Shown here: piece after piece, positions 24,263-38,441 of the stretch
Layout: each line of letters starts with the position of its first letter
Numbering within the stretch: position 1 is the first letter of the stretch
Source of the DNA: Caprimulgus europaeus
Lineage: Eukaryota; Chordata; Aves; Caprimulgiformes; Caprimulgidae
DNA length: 64,000 nt
NCBI GenBank assembly: GCA_907165065.1
Contig: OU015523.1
Coordinates: 115,718,246 to 115,782,245 of the forward strand
Direction of reading: 5' to 3'
The notes under the pieces: generated by a model
Database searches by the model: none
Told to the model about the DNA's origin: nothing
The model's input: the letters and a program-made list of their open reading frames with translations, nothing else
Program-made: the position numbers and the translations under genes

Positions 24263-25578
24263 ATGTTGAAGTAAATTCAAGGCTATGAGGAACAAGGATT
24301 GTAACATTAGCTTCCTCACCTGAATAAAAGAAGTGAGCACAGCTCTCCAGAAGATGAGAGTCAAATACTTCTAAGAAAGAAAAAAATAATAAAGCTGAAA
24401 GTAAAACCTTGAGAGGAACACTGGTTTCTTATTGATAACCTTTTGTTAAAAAAGAGACACTCCAGCAAGCACAGAAAGTTTTGATTTTTCTCAGTTTATG
24501 ATCTATGTTCCAGGGGAAGCTGAAAAACACATCTGTTCATTTTCAATCTTAAACAGGATTCTTTAACACAAAGTTTTAGAGATAAACATTTTTAACACAT
24601 GACTGCAGCATTATGCTTTAGTCTTTTTTAAGTCAAACTACATTGAACCTTTACAAAGAGATTAGAGGAATAAAGAAAAAAAAAAGAAGAGAAACTGGGA
24701 GTTGATGGAAGACTACCTGCAAGCACCTTAATTGGTCATTTCAGCAATTTTGATTGTGAATTTGCAATTTAAACTGTTAAAAAAAAAAAAAAAAGAAACA
24801 AGAAGCCTTGCTAAGGAGGATTGAATTTAATTATATGTTCATAAGCACATCTCTGGTCTTTTTACAAGTAAAAACTTCACTCCTCTTCTTTGACTTGCTA
24901 CATGGGGATGAATTTCTGGTCTGTGATAGGCGGGAACTACCTTCCAGGGGTAGTTAGGTTACATTCACATGGAGTGAATTATGGGATATAATCCCAAGGA
25001 AACCATCAGACAAAAAACAATAGCAGTAGAAAATACTTATGTTTTTAAAGATTTGTATGTGAATTTGAATGAAAATTTGGATAATGAGAAGCTGATCATG
25101 CAGGGCTTCTCGTCAGCTGTGACTTACACTTACAGAGGTAGTCTTTGGGGATTGTGAAAACATGCTTTCAAGCAAGTAATTTGGATTATTTTTTTTTAAA
25201 TTTTAGTAAAAGAATCTGTTATTTTGAATCTCTAGAATGTGCAGTCTTTGTTGTTATTTAATAGACTTACATTCAACATATGATCAGTCTTAGTTCTGAT
25301 TTTGGTCTTTATGGATAACATTAAATGTGCATTAATGAAAACTAAAGAATTCAAACATCTAAAACAGAAAATGGTTGTGAAGCCAGTAAGTAAAAAAAAA
25401 AAGATAAAAAAAAATATTTATATGGATAGGAACATATCAGTAAGAGTACCTTATAAATTTTTTAGAAATTCAATGATTTTGAATTGCTATCTAACATCAA
25501 TAAAACATGCCTTCAGAAAATTATCACTTTATTCCATGCAAATTCATATAGGTTCAGCTTTTATTTAAAAAAAAAAAA
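24263..25578. other. Unannotated AT-rich DNA
   Basis: I see nothing gene-like. A 16-base A-run lies at 24779-24794. The frame 25302-25568 is Lys-rich because of A-runs and is not convincing. Confidence 0.6.
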
Positions 25579-25636
25579 TACTACTTTTACTGTAGTATAA
25601 TAGGGTTTTTTTATATACTACTTTTACTGTAGTATA
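25579..25636. repeat. Two copies of a 21-base hairpin unit, 37 bases apart
   Basis: The 21-base unit TACTACTTTTACTGTAGTATA occurs exactly at 25579-25599 and 25616-25636. Each copy is itself a foldback, with ATACTAC pairing to GTAGTAT around a 7-base loop (the first base of the left arm is the preceding A in each case). The spacer is T-rich. This looks like a short tandem duplication or two ends of a very small foldback element. Confidence 0.85.
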
Positions 25637-28600
25637 TAATACTGTTTTTCACTGGTTTTATTGATAGATATTTTTGCCTTCGAGTTACTAATATTGACGG
25701 TTTTGAAAGGATAGAGATCGTCGCTAGAAGAGTCTTAGGATGTTTCCTGTTGCCTTGAGATACCTATTAGTACTTTCTAGAAGTTATATCCTAAGCCAGT
25801 AAAATCACCGGAAGCTTTGTCACTGGTGGCAGTGGATACAAGACTGCCATCTTGGGGGTCTCCAAATATGAAGGAAGATGAAGGACTAGACAAGCTAATA
25901 ACTTGATGGGATTAGAAACACAGTTTCTCTGTTCCTACTTCTTCCGTATATCATTAAGCCTTTGTCACAGTTACCACAAACATGAGTAGAGGGTCACAAA
26001 TTAAAAAGAAAATATGTTAGGAACTCAGATTTTAACTGTAACTTTCAATGCTTGTTAATTCAAGTTTATGCTGATGAACCATAAAGAGGGACCTAATAGG
26101 TAGGAAAGTTATGATGTCATACATTTTTAACAGAAGGGCTTTTACAAGGAAACAGTTACAGGAAAATATATATCATTATGGAATGTATCCTATTACCAGA
26201 GAGGCATATCATATAGGTGACCCTTTCAGCCTTCTTTCCAAATTCCTTCTTAACAGAAGCCTGAGCAGAGTGTGGCTGTATTTATGTGCCCTATATTGAA
26301 TACTCTATTGGTATCATTAATACTCCTTTCAACAAAAATTATTAGCATTATTCACTGTAAGTTTAAAGTCTTCACTAACTTCTTTGGAAGTTTTTGTCTC
26401 ACTAATTTATAAGATCAGTATTCATCTAACTTGACTTTTATTATCAATACATGAGATGTCTAGTCTGAGCTAGTAGTTATCTCTGGTTTATAATTTTTCT
26501 ACAGCCAATGAAAAGAGAAGATATCTCAAGAAGGCAACTGTTCATATTTATCTTAGATACATATTATGAAATGGGAGGGATACTAGAAAAGTTTATCTTT
26601 CTCAGGTCATGATAGCCTGTACTGAGGGAAGCAATATTAATTTCTGCACATTTTCAGATCCTAAACTCCAGATCCAAACTGACCAAAGAAAAGAGGTCAC
26701 CTTTACAGCTAAAGTAGTTTCAAAATATTTCTTATAAAACAATTAAAGAGCATACATATGCCAGGGAGACAATAGTTTTCATAACAGTTCAATTTAGCTG
26801 AAGTTGCCTTGATTTGATTTTTCAGTTTGGAAATTTTACTTGCAATTAAAGGGCAGGGCTATGACGGGAGACAATGTTCTACTTGGGACTTTTTAATTAA
26901 ATGGCTCATTCCATAAAACACAAACACTTTACATAGAAATAAGTTAATCTAGTACACCTAATTAAGCATTATATATTGAAGCCACGCATCAGTGATTTGA
27001 GTTATATCAATGGACCATTTCATTTATCGAGGCTGACAGCACAAGTTCTTAAATACAATGATAAATTACTTCCTTTCAAGGGAATGATACTTTACCTTGG
27101 CAGTTTGCTCTCTTTTTTAATGCTTTAGAGACAGCTAGGAGTGATCAGTTCATAAGCATCCTAAACAGGCACTCTTCCATTTGGTTAGTTTCTGTAGTCT
27201 ATCTCCCTCACTAAACTCTTCAGGGTTATCTGGAGGTGACCATACTTTCCCTTCCAGTCTAGTTTTTACAGTAAGAATCTATTCAGCACCACATTTGTAT
27301 AAGCATCATGTCTCTACCAAGTACTTTAAAGACAAAAAAGCAACTCTGACTTTCTGAGACACACAGTGGCTCTGTTTAATGTTGATGAGTGCACATCTCA
27401 GGCCAGAGTAGAATTTATTTTACCCACTAAATAGTAGTGAAGAAACATTTGTTTCTCCTTTTTCATTGGCTTTGACAATATGAAGGCTGTAGTTCTGCCT
27501 GAACTCATTGAATACAGTGAAATAAAACATAAATCTCATTGATAAAAAGAAAAGTATCGCGGCTTACTTAAAGGAACTTCCTTGGGTGAAATCCAGTAAA
27601 TAATGTCTTAATCATATTTTTCATTCAAATTAATCTTTTTTTTTCATTTTTCTATTGCACAGGAGGCTTTCACTTTTGATGAACGTGTTAAACTTTCACA
27701 AAAGACCTAAATATAAAGCTACTATTCACATTTGGTATTTGATGAAAGATGTAATTTTGTTGTTGCATGTTTTTATTTTTCTTCGTAGGCTGTACCTTTG
27801 GCCAGTCTACGTAATCTCAGTTAACCAGATACAAGTCATTATACATTGTCTTGCTGAAGAATAAGCAAACTAAATGTCTGGCTTAGGAAAGACTTGGAAG
27901 AGCTGTTTACTGTCCTTTTACAGTATTTAGGGCTTCTATCTCTACAGTTGTTTTAGAAAATCCTCTGGCTTCTCTTATCATTAAAATTAGTTTTACCCTC
28001 TTGCAAATCAAATTCCTCTTATCTGGAGTTGTTCTATTATAAGAGCTCTCAGTGTTCTCAAGCGGATTGTGTGAAGACGTGCCTGGCTTACTCAAGCTGT
28101 CTAAATACTTGCCTAGTTTTAGCTGAGATGCCCTGGATGTCCCATGATGTCCCATCTGTTTCAGAAGGGCATGCCTCTCCCTTAAACCTTGCTTTATATC
28201 CTTTAGACCTTGACAGAGGTCTCAAAACCACTGGGCATCTCAAATGTCACTAGATCTCTATCTTCAGGCAAGAGAAGTTATCCCTAAGTATTCCTCTTGT
28301 GGAGGTTTATATGTGTAATATTTAGAAATATTGTCAGAAATGTAGTACTTTCTACACTGTGGATTGAAAACAAGGGCTTTTTATGTACATTTTACTTTTA
28401 CTTTTTTGAGTTGTCTCCTGATGTGCTGAGAGCCAGTAAGGTGTCAATAATAGAAAAAAACTGCCCTCTGTAGTGTTGTGTTTGTTGTTGCTTGACTGTG
28501 AGACAAAGACAATATCCAAGAGACTATTGGTTTCTAGAGAAAACTACTCTTCATCCAGTTATTTCAGGAAAGGGCTTAGTCAGTCACTGAAACCACAGAC

Positions 28601-28773
28601 TCAGGCATCAAGCTTCCCAGTACTGACAGAAACAAACTCTGGTTTCTCTTACAGTGTATGAAGGTTGGACAGGATACTCAGTTTCTTGGCAATTCTTTCT
28701 TAACTTCCTTGCATTTCAAGGGGAATCGATAGCTCAGAGAAACAGCACTCCTGGAGATGGTCACACTGGAAGA
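25637..28773. other. Unannotated AT-rich non-coding DNA
   Basis: I recognised no gene or repeat. A good polypyrimidine-AG sequence ends at about 27660, but the frames after it are unrecognised and none is followed by a clear donor. Frames at 27907-28155 and 28473-28661 show no domain. Confidence 0.55.
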
Positions 28774-29137
28774 TGGGACAGCTGACCCAAACTAGCCAAA
28801 GAGATATTCCGCACCATATAACATCAGGTTCAGCAATAAAACTTAGAGGAAGGTGGGGCAAGTTTTTCCAAAGTAGCCATTGGTTAGAGATTGGTTGGGC
28901 ATCAGTTTGCTACTGGGAGAGGGTGAGTGATTGTCTTTGCATCACTCAGGGTTTTTTTGTTTGTTTTGGCTTTCTTTTTTTATTCTTGTATTCTTTTCTT
29001 CACTCTTTCATCCATTTTTGTTTCAATCCATGAGTTTCTCTTGCTTTTTCCTTCTGATTCTCTCCACCATCCCACTGGGGAGACTGAGAGCATGACTGGG
29101 TAGGGATTTAGCTGCTGGCCAGGGTCAACCCATTACA
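28774..29137 (+). mobile_element. ERV LTR fragment, first LTR family (3' part)
   Basis: From GGACAGCTGACCCAAACT (about 28775), through the GGGATATTCC-type block, the TTGGGCATCAG / GGTGAGTGATTG block and the CCCACTGGGGAGACTGAGAG block, to GGCCAGGGTCAACCCATTACA at 29137, the order of blocks is that of a common avian ERV LTR which I also see at 38442-39610. The 5' third (the GTCCTGGTTTTG start) is missing or too diverged. The end in CA at 29137 fits an LTR terminus. No internal retroviral sequence is attached. Confidence 0.85.
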
Positions 29138-32100
29138 GCCATGTAGCTCCTTGTCAGGCTAGTTCATAGCTCTAGCCACATAGAAGTAAGCACAGCCTCT
29201 GAGCCTGCAGTGTGAATTAAGGCAGACCATACTGGCTAGAGCATAGTGTGTACACTCTCCTGTGCTAACAGTAGAGCCTGTAGGAACATTTGACACATTT
29301 CGGTTCCTTCTCTCTTATTGTCTTATTCTATTAAATAGAATATAGAAAACAGAATATGGAAATTCATAGTTCCTTCAGCACAAGGCCATGAAAATGACCT
29401 GCATTGTTGGCCATAAGAACTCCTGGAAGCTGTAGCTCAGAACTTTGTAGAGAGATTAAGCACAGCTGGAAAGTATCTTAAAAAGTCTAACCAGCTTCTA
29501 GAGTTGTTCCAAAAGGACTTTTTTATCTCTTTTATCCCACAAAATAGCCCAGAATACAAGCACAGAGAGTTTAGAATTACCTTCAAATTTTTCTCCTTTG
29601 GCTGTCTTATGTCTGAAATGGAGGTGGAATGCAGCTTAACATTTCTAGCATTATTCCAAGCTTTCAGCAGAAACACATATGGAGGAGTTAAAGAGAATAT
29701 TTATGCTCTGAGAATAGGAACAGAACAAACTTGCCCCAGATGGGCAGTGTGACCAATGGCTCCAGGACTGGTGGTACTGACATAGTAGCTAGGATGATTA
29801 ATGCTTCTGTGGATTACATCATCAGATCAGGAGCTGAAATGTACTAATGGAGATATACTACCTTCAAACCCTGATCTGGAACTTCTTTGTGGCTCTGCTC
29901 TGCCCTACATGGTCAGGGCTATTGTAAACATGGTCCACCACATATGAAAGCATGTCCTTAGCTAGTCAGAAACCGCTAGTTTATGTGCAGGAACACCGAT
30001 GTATTCTTGCAGGCAAGTTTGAAACAATTATCCTAAGGTAATGTAAATTTTAAAGTCCTATATGGCTTCATGCCTTTTTTTTTTTTTTTTTAGTCTGCTG
30101 TAGTTCCTTCAAAGTATGGCTGAGACTGTAATAAATACAGTATTCTGAAATTGAATGGGTGGGATACAGTTAAGGGGCTACTCCACTCTTGCTAGAATGA
30201 AGAGAAATGTGTACAGCACAACTCTGTGTATGCACGTTACAAAAAATTTCTCTGTGGATGAGATAATAGATGATACCCAAGTAGCCTCCTTGCCTCCTGA
30301 GAATAATATTATATCCATACACACAAATCCATACATGTACACTATATATGCATTACAGTTTGAAAGATCTCCTCAGTCTTGTTATCTTAAATTAGACGAT
30401 GGCTACCATGCACAATTGGCAAGTATCTGATGTGTGAAATCAGCTGTCTACAAGATCTAAGAAAAAAGAAAAGCTGAGACAAATTGAGCTCTGTTGGCCT
30501 CTCTAGTCTGATTAGTCCATGCTGTCACTTGAAGTGAAGCTGGATCTTTGGATGTCATTCTTCTGTTGTCTTACATGATGACGTTAGATATTTCTGCTTG
30601 TTCTCATTAGAGCTTCCTTGGAGTCATAATTAATTTATATTAGCAAAGACAATTTCCATTTGCTATGACAGTTCTCCAGCTCCCTCAGGCTTCTCAAATA
30701 ATAATAAATTATCTAAATAAGAGGCATTACTTCACTTCTGCTCCAGTGTTTCACATTTTGAGGGTCCCTAAACCTAGCCGGTAATGCATGTTTAACAAAT
30801 TGAAATTCAAATGGCCTGCTAGTCCTCACCCATATTCCTAATGTGGCTTGACTTCAGTAGCTTTTTTTTTTTCCTTGAAGTGATGTGCCAATCCACTGAT
30901 CATAAGTTATATTTGGAGACCTACACTTGCTCTTGCTGAGAGGATTAAAAGGGTGAATTTATAGCTTCCAAGTTGGATGAAAGAATCCATTTTTCATACT
31001 TGTGTGCACACACAAATGATTAAGAGAAAAAACATGTTTTGTCCTCTTGACTACAGTCAAATCCAATGATTAGTGCCCCAAATCCATTCTGTCACTTTAT
31101 TTAGCATAATTACTCCATCACTCATAGCTCATCTTACATAGTTAATAAACGGTTCCTTGTCAGCAGAAAAAGTGAGAGGAATATGAAAATCATTGGTTGG
31201 AAATGTTTTGTTGATCTTGCATTTGGAGTTTAACCCAAGCATTTAAATGGTGTTTTCTTAGCTGTGCAATACTGCAGGCACAGATTCATTAATGTCACTC
31301 TCCACCACTGTTGACTACTGTCAATAATTATTATCATTTTATTTTCTGACAAAACCTCCATTTTAAGGATTGTGGTTTAGCAGCTCTGTGAAATAAGGTT
31401 GAGAATAGTCCACTCTTTTATCTCTCGTTTCTGCAGAGGTGTCAACTTTCTCAGAACTCAAAACATTGCAGCAGTTGAAGTGATTAATAAGGTTGATGAC
31501 AGTCTCCCAATGAGCTAATGGGAGGAATAATCTCAGTGACCCAAGGATTTTCCTGCTCTGCAAAATGGATGTATATTTGTAGCATGAACAGCAATCCTAC
31601 TTGTATCATACCTTGCATGGGTGACAACAGTTGTGATTAGAGATGGTAGAGATGTTTTGGTGTATTAGGCAACTTTTGCCTCATTTGACCATATTTCTCA
31701 ACTCTTGGAGTCTTTTCAACCTCCCGTCCATGGAATCAGGTACATCAGCCCTTTGTAGATTTATACAGCCTACCTCAGCAGCTGTGCTCCACATCATCAC
31801 TTCTGTCTTTACCTCTTCTAGTTAAAGTATGAATAAAGCCTGTACTGACTTGCCAATGTCTTCTGATAGGACTACACAAATTCTCCAGTTTTCAGCTTTA
31901 CACCTGAGATGCACCCACCCAATCATTTCCATTGAGCCAGCTTACAGGCTAGGTAAAATGGCAGCTGAGGTTCTTTGTGGTTTCTCCAAAGAGCCAGCCC
32001 TTCTGCCTCCAGCTGTGTGCACACATGGAAGGATTGAAAACATAAAAGTATGCATGTATAAATATAGATGGAGGAAGAGAAGATGACAATACTTATAAGG

Positions 32101-34075
32101 AAGTTTGAGTGCATGGTGGATGCATGAAATATGAACTATTTATGTGTATAAATAGCAAAGGAAGATTTATATGAGTAGAGCTTGGCCTCCTCTGCAGATT
32201 TTGGTGTTAATCAAGCAGGACAGATAGACTCAAGTTTTAAATGGAGATGGAAGATTCAATGCTTTTTTGTTTTAGGTCAGGTAACAGATACTTGTCCACT
32301 TCATTCTTGTCCTTTTTTTCCATCTTGCATCAAGTCCTAGTATAGAGACATACTCTCCATATCAGATGTGTTTATGTAAGATGGATCATCTACCAGAGGA
32401 TTTCAGACAGGGAGAGGCATTCATGTTTTGCATGAGGTGCAACATCACAACTTTTCCCTGATATGGATCTTGACACCTGTCTCATAAGCTTGCCTCATGG
32501 GAAAGTAAGTCCCTGGTATGGGGAAAATAAATTTACTGTAACATGAAGGCAGGAGCTGAGTGCTAAAGAAGTAATTTAAAACTCATTTTACTTCCTGTCT
32601 CATCCCAGCCCTACACAGCTGCATTATCCCATGTTTTCAGCTATTCAGACACTTTTGAAAAGTGCAGGCCATTGCACTAAAAAATGCCAGTGTTTCAGCT
32701 CTAGAAGTTCAAATGTCATTAATCTGATTACAGATAAGACTGGAAAGCTTGGACTACAAATAATGAGAAAATATATGCAGTGTTCTTTATCTGCCTTGCA
32801 GCTTTTGCACATTCAGAGCACACTTTTATCAACTCTCCCAAATGGACTTGAAACAGGGTCAGAAACTTTGTAGAGTCTTTAATTTTTTTTCCAACTCAAA
32901 AATACAACCACTGTTTTGAAGACCTGGGGTTTTAAATAAATCTCCAGAAGTCACAAGACTTAAAATAAAATCACAAAAATGGGCAACGCTGGACCATACA
33001 ACATAAAAGTTGACCAAGTTCAGAAAAGCTCTTGTCCCATATGCATAGAAGGGAAAGAATAAGAGAAAAAATACAAGTGTGCCAATAGTAAGAAAGTATA
33101 GTTACTCAGGAAGGAGACAAAAGCAAGCTTGGGTTAACCAAGGACAAATCTTAATTTTAGTAACTCTGAATACTGTGCAGGTAGATTGTCCCTGCTGCAC
33201 CCTTGAATGAATCAGATCTAAATTGCTCATCCTTTCCCACACCTGCCCATTAAGCCTGCTTCTTCAACTTCAGCCACTGCTGTGTTATTCTCCCCCGTGG
33301 TATCCGCCTCTCTGTTGTTTTTGAAGAACCTCTTTTGTTTTCCAAAATTCTGTCTGTTATCAGATGCTTCTGGTCCCTCATGTCACAGGGTCAAGTTGAA
33401 AAGGGATTATTAGATGTTATTAATGTTGTTATTTAAGGGATACACAAATAACATGATGTACATTTCTCTTGTTCTTCCTATATTTGAATATATATACAGT
33501 ATTTTAATACATATATGTAAAAATGCATGTAGTAACCTATCTATGTCTATCTATCTTTACCGGTTGTGATGACTGAAGGTTCAGAACAATAAAATAAATA
33601 ATAACCATGTAGGTAGTATATAACAGCAAATATACATTAAAATTTAGGGTTGTAATATCTTTAATGGAAACCACAGTACATGAGGAAACTTACATCCAAC
33701 AGTTAAGTATGATAATATATACAAGGAGCAATACTTCTGAAAATGGCTTTAGTCTCATACTTCTTGGAAATGGCAAAATAAACAATAACAAAAAGTTAGG
33801 AAAGTGGAATAAAATATTAGACTTTATCAGTTCACTTTTTTTTTTTCTCATTTCAGAGCCTGATATGAAAAAAATAAAACTTTGAAACTTAAAAAACCCC
33901 CTCAATATGCTGCATTTAGTCAGATGACTCTCTATTTACATGTCCAAGTTTTACACTTCTAAGTCTTACAAAACATTTCTGATTCTTGTAAAATTAGCTT
34001 TGTTTTTACTTTTTAAAGCAACAGTACTGAAACTTCCTGGGGTTTTTTTAACAATTCACTTGTTTAAGAAACACC
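29138..34075. other. Unannotated AT-rich non-coding DNA
   Basis: There is no supported gene. A 17-base T-run lies at 30075-30091 and a degenerate (TCTA)n run at about 33536-33558 beside a TA-rich tract. The 91-codon frame at 30155-30430 and others show no domain I recognise. Confidence 0.55.
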
Positions 34076-34207
34076 TGTTCAAGGCCAGGCTGGATGAGGC
34101 TTTGAGCAACCTGGTCTAGTGGAAGGTGTCCCTGCTGACAGCAGGGGGGTTGGAACTGGATGATCTTTAAGGTCGCTTCCAACCCAAACCATTATATTAT
34201 TCCATGA
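34076..34207 (+). mobile_element. CR1 LINE 3' tail fragment
   Basis: This 130-base fragment carries only the end of ORF2 (GGATGAGGCTTTGAGCAACC, stop TAG at the end of CTGGTCTAG) and the 3' UTR with GGGGGGTTGGAACTGGATGA, then a decayed terminus. It matches the same subfamily as the copies at 1460 and 10682. It is a severely 5'-truncated insertion. Confidence 0.93.
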
Positions 34208-34529
34208 CCATAACAGACAAAATACATGTAACTACTATAATATACAAAATCAGGTTTTTGTAGCTATACTTTTCTATGTATATATGTTGTTATGAAAATA
34301 CTTTTTAAAAGTATATTTACTTCTTTTATAAGAATGTATAAAGACACTTTCTGTGTGCATATTACATTATATATCATTCATTTCTCAATCTTAAAGAACT
34401 AAATATAGTTTCAAGAATTAAGTAACAATTACATATATTCTATTTTTGCTCCTAATAGCCTTTCTTTATAAATTAAGTTGTTTTTTATTTTTTTCCCATA
34501 AGTTTTGCAGCTGTGGGGAAGCCAAATGG

Positions 34530-35635
34530 TAGAAAACTAAAGCTGTGCCAATTCTAAAAAAAGGGAAGGGGGAAGACACAGGGAATTACAGGCTTATCAA
34601 TCTCAACTTTAGCCTACACAAAACAATGAAACAGTTAGCATGAGGCTTGACTAATAAGGAAATAAAGAAAGACATTATAACTAATGGCAAGCAATATGGA
34701 ATTACAGAAAACAAATTTCCTCTAACTAACTTGATACCTGTTTACAATAAAGTGCTATTCAGAATGATACAAATAATAGTCTTACTGTAATAAACTGTAC
34801 ATTAATTTTTTCTTTGAATTTTGTTTGATATTACAGAACCACTTATTTAAGTACAGTAAGTAGCCCACAGTAAATGGATGGGATATGTTCTGGCAATAAG
34901 TGTCACACAGTAGTCCAGAGGGGTTATGCAGGGCTTGGTTCTTGTCCCTTTCACAGTTCAATGCTTTTAACCATGTCCTATAAAAATAATAATGAAAAAA
35001 ACTCTATAAAATTATTACCAGTCCATATGGAAGAAACAGAAAGATTGCAGACATTATAAATAATTAATGAGATGGAAAGCAATGTGGTTCTTTTAGTAAA
35101 TAGGGCATAAATAAAGGCTTTTTACATAGAGATAGAAAATTCTGAATGAAGGAAAAAAGAGTGAAAGCTGTACTTCTCTGAGGGGGCTTTACCTCTGAAG
35201 AAGTGATCCTGAGACCCATGGATGAATATTTTCCTTCTCTTCATATTCAGGCAACCTCTCCAGCTTCTCTCGTAGAAGATTTCTGGTAGTTTCCCCTACC
35301 TAGAGGCTGCACACAAGCAACCTTTACTCCAGGGAGATAAGTGGTGGCAGTGGCAGCCTTACTGCAGCAGACCTGGCTATAACAAGATCCAGTGGCTGAA
35401 AATGGAAATTAAACCATGGAAATAGGAAATAGACTCTCATTTTAAAAACAATATGGAACCAATCTTTGCAACAACACTTCAGTGCCTGTGATGGGTTCTC
35501 TGACAAGTTTGAATTAAGACTGCTTGTAATTTAGACACTGAATTCAGTTAAAGAATTCCTAGGGGTCTGTGCTGTATAGGAGGTCAGACTACCTTGTCAT
35601 AGTGGTGCTTTCTCACCTTAAAAATATGAATGATA
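34530..35635 (+). mobile_element. Ancient, heavily decayed CR1-type LINE
   Basis: Three segments lie in the correct order on one strand. At 34535-34745 there is a decayed RT start region (GGGAATTACAGGCTTATCAA corresponds to the NYRPIN block, then the GGAATTACAGAAAACAAATT block). At about 34905-35060 there are remnants of motif B (CTTGGTTCTTGTCCCTTTCA) and of the catalytic region. At about 35545-35635 there is a 3' end of the older amniote CR1 type (GGTCTGTGCTGTATAGGAGG, then TCAGACTACCTTGTCATAGT). I infer one old insertion with internal deletions; separate fragments are possible. It is far more diverged than the other copies and has a different terminus. Confidence 0.7.
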
Positions 35636-38441
35636 ATACCCTCTATGTATTTCTTAAAGTCTAGTATCTGGGAAATGTGATTATGTAGGATTTTCAGCTT
35701 CCCTTTAAAAAATAAATAAATAAATGCATAAAACCAGGACCAAGCTTAAGAAAGCAGAAGACATTTGGATATAAATTTATATTTCTTATTTTTAAAGAAA
35801 TCTTATAACATCTAAGTCAATTCTAAAATTTTTTCTATGCATTTCTTGCAAACCACAAACACTCCCAGTTTTCTACTTCATCCATGGTGGCTCCCCTAGG
35901 CAGCAGTACTGATGTGTTTCTGCAAAGAATGTGTCAGATTTCTATATGGCAAAGCAAAACTGATTTTCAGTGTAATAATCTGTTTCTTCAGTTCATATTA
36001 AACAACAAATGTATGAAATTTTCAGGTCTTGTCTTGCTTTGCAGCTCTGCTTGATGATAAGCTATTCTTTCCCCATATTTTCCTTTTACCTTGGAGGATT
36101 GCCATAAGCAAGGCTTTGATGCATAGTTATTTCACTCTCAAAGTTTTCCTTGGAGTCACTTCGCAAAAGAATGAGGAATTCTGGGCTGAGCAGGAGGTCC
36201 TCACAGACTTGTTGGCAGCACAAATAACTTTCATGCCTTTAGATTTAGTCTTCTTCTAAATATACTCTTGAAACAATAGAAAGTAATCCAGGAATTAAGT
36301 ATACTATAACTACAATATGAAACTTTTAAAGAAGAAGTAAAATCTGTGAAAGCTGTGCCTCACCTCGCTTGAAGACGAGTTTTAGGTACAACGCCAGCAA
36401 AGCTGGTTATTGGTCTTTTTTTCCCCCCTATTTGTTATCTGGCATTGTTAGAGTTTCTTGTGTGCTGTGAAAGCTGAAACATTTATTTTTTCTGGAAAAA
36501 TAGTGACTGCCCTTTTAAAGTTTCTGAATGGTCTCTCATTGGAGCCATTCTGTGCAGTTCTGTTTGTTATTGCTCCTCTCTTTAACAATTATTCAAAATT
36601 AATTTCTCAGAGAAGGTCGGCTCAGGGCAGCCCTGGTGTTTCACTTGCCTTTTTCAGCCTCCTTTTCCCCCTCAAAATGTAACAGGTAGGTGACTAATAG
36701 AAGAACATAGCCTTTGTGTTATATGTGTAAGGCCATTAATTTGAGTCCCAGAGATGGATGGCTTTCCAATCCACTCTCCTTTGTTGCACTGCATCTGTGA
36801 TTACTCTGGAGAATAAAAAGAATGAAAAAGTAGCTCCCTCACCTCTCTTCTTTATTACTCCAGGCACAGAGTATCATTATCAGCTTTAGAGTTGATATAA
36901 GAAGAGCCCTCAGGTTAGTCGAAGTAGTGAAATAGTAGCTAAGATTCCTTTTGAGCCCTTCCTCCCCACATGATATCACCTGTATGGTTTTATTTCCAAT
37001 CACTTGTCAGCTATGTTGCAGTCAATTCAACAGTCTGGAGTATATAAAAATATATCCTTAATAGTAATCAAGCCTGTGCTTTCTATAACAAAGCTCCAAA
37101 ACTAATATTTTCTGGTTAATGTTACTACAACCTATTCTGTATTCTGTACTCATAAACAAGCTTATTATTTCCACCCTCCTATTAGATAAATTAATTAGTT
37201 AGGAAATTACCAGACATTAATAGCATGTTGTAAACACTCAATAGGGGAATGGATTTCTCCAATGTGGTGGGTTTTCTTTTTCTTTTACTGCTAATTTATC
37301 ACTGATCCATACCTTAGGTTGGATAAGTTTTTTTCTTTCTTAGAATAAATTAAGAACTTGATTACATCAACCTATTCCTAATTAATTAAAGGGGTAGTAA
37401 ATTCAAGAAAACCAAGTTAAATTAATCTTTTTGAATTTGTAAGAGAAAGGAATTCAGAAGTACAGTATAATAAAGCAAAGGGGGAAAAAGGTGGGTATCT
37501 TGAGATCCTGCTACAGACTTGCCCACTGAAAGACAGTGTCTAGACTTGCACTTATACTGTTGAAATCTGAAAAATTCTGTACTCTGGGATATTTCAACAT
37601 TCAGAAAATTCTTACAGAACAAAAACAAAAAGAGATCAATCTTTTATCTGAAACTGGAGTTTGGTGAATCATCATTCAAAGTCAAATGAAAAAGTATCAT
37701 CGAAGATCCTCACTGTTATAATGACACTATTGCTTTGATATTATTGATTGAAATACATTATGCAAAGTGGCATCTCATGTGTTTAAATTACTTCATGTGT
37801 CCTATTACTAATGAGAAAGGGAAAGATTTCAACTAAACTTTAGACGTGGTCAGAACTAGCTGTCTTTAGTTGCACTTACAGTTCATGCAGAGAAACATGC
37901 ATTTTAAGTTGTTTAGACTTTCTTAGATGCTTCTGGAATGGCAACATGAATTGCACTTGAGGTACCATTTTTTCCCCCCGATTACTATGAGAATACAGGG
38001 TGATCAGTTGAGATTTGAACCACTAACTTTTAAATGCCTAAATTAAGGTAGATTAATCTTCCACAAAATTGTCAAAATTAAATTATTTGTCCTTCAAAAG
38101 TGAAAAGATTTAATAGATATTTTGGTCAGATCTAGAATTAATGGCACTAATATGACCTGGAACTCTTGCTGTAGAGCTTCCCACTTGCACAGGTACCCCT
38201 GTGGAGGTGTGTTCACTGAGTCTTAAAGTCCTGATGAAATTACGGAGAGAGGACATATTTTGTTCTAGCTTGGCAAAGTGAGATCCCACATGGGCAAGTG
38301 CTGCTTAGTGTGTTTATAATAGAGACACAATAAAAATGTTAATCGATCCCTCTCCTCTCTTAGGGGATATAATTTCTGATTATTTGAATTATGAGACCTG
38401 AGTGAATGGCGCTCTGTTTCTCCCATAGTGATGATGCTTTG
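35636..38441. other. Unannotated AT-rich non-coding DNA
   Basis: I see no gene. An (AAAT)n microsatellite lies at about 35705-35727. Frames at 36029-36259 and 36458-36682 have hydrophobic random-looking products and no domain. Confidence 0.55.

Noticed and set aside
27661-27864. Possible exon after a long T-rich tract ending in ACAG
   Set aside because: The acceptor looks good, but the downstream frames are hydrophobic AT-rich strings with no family and no clear donor.
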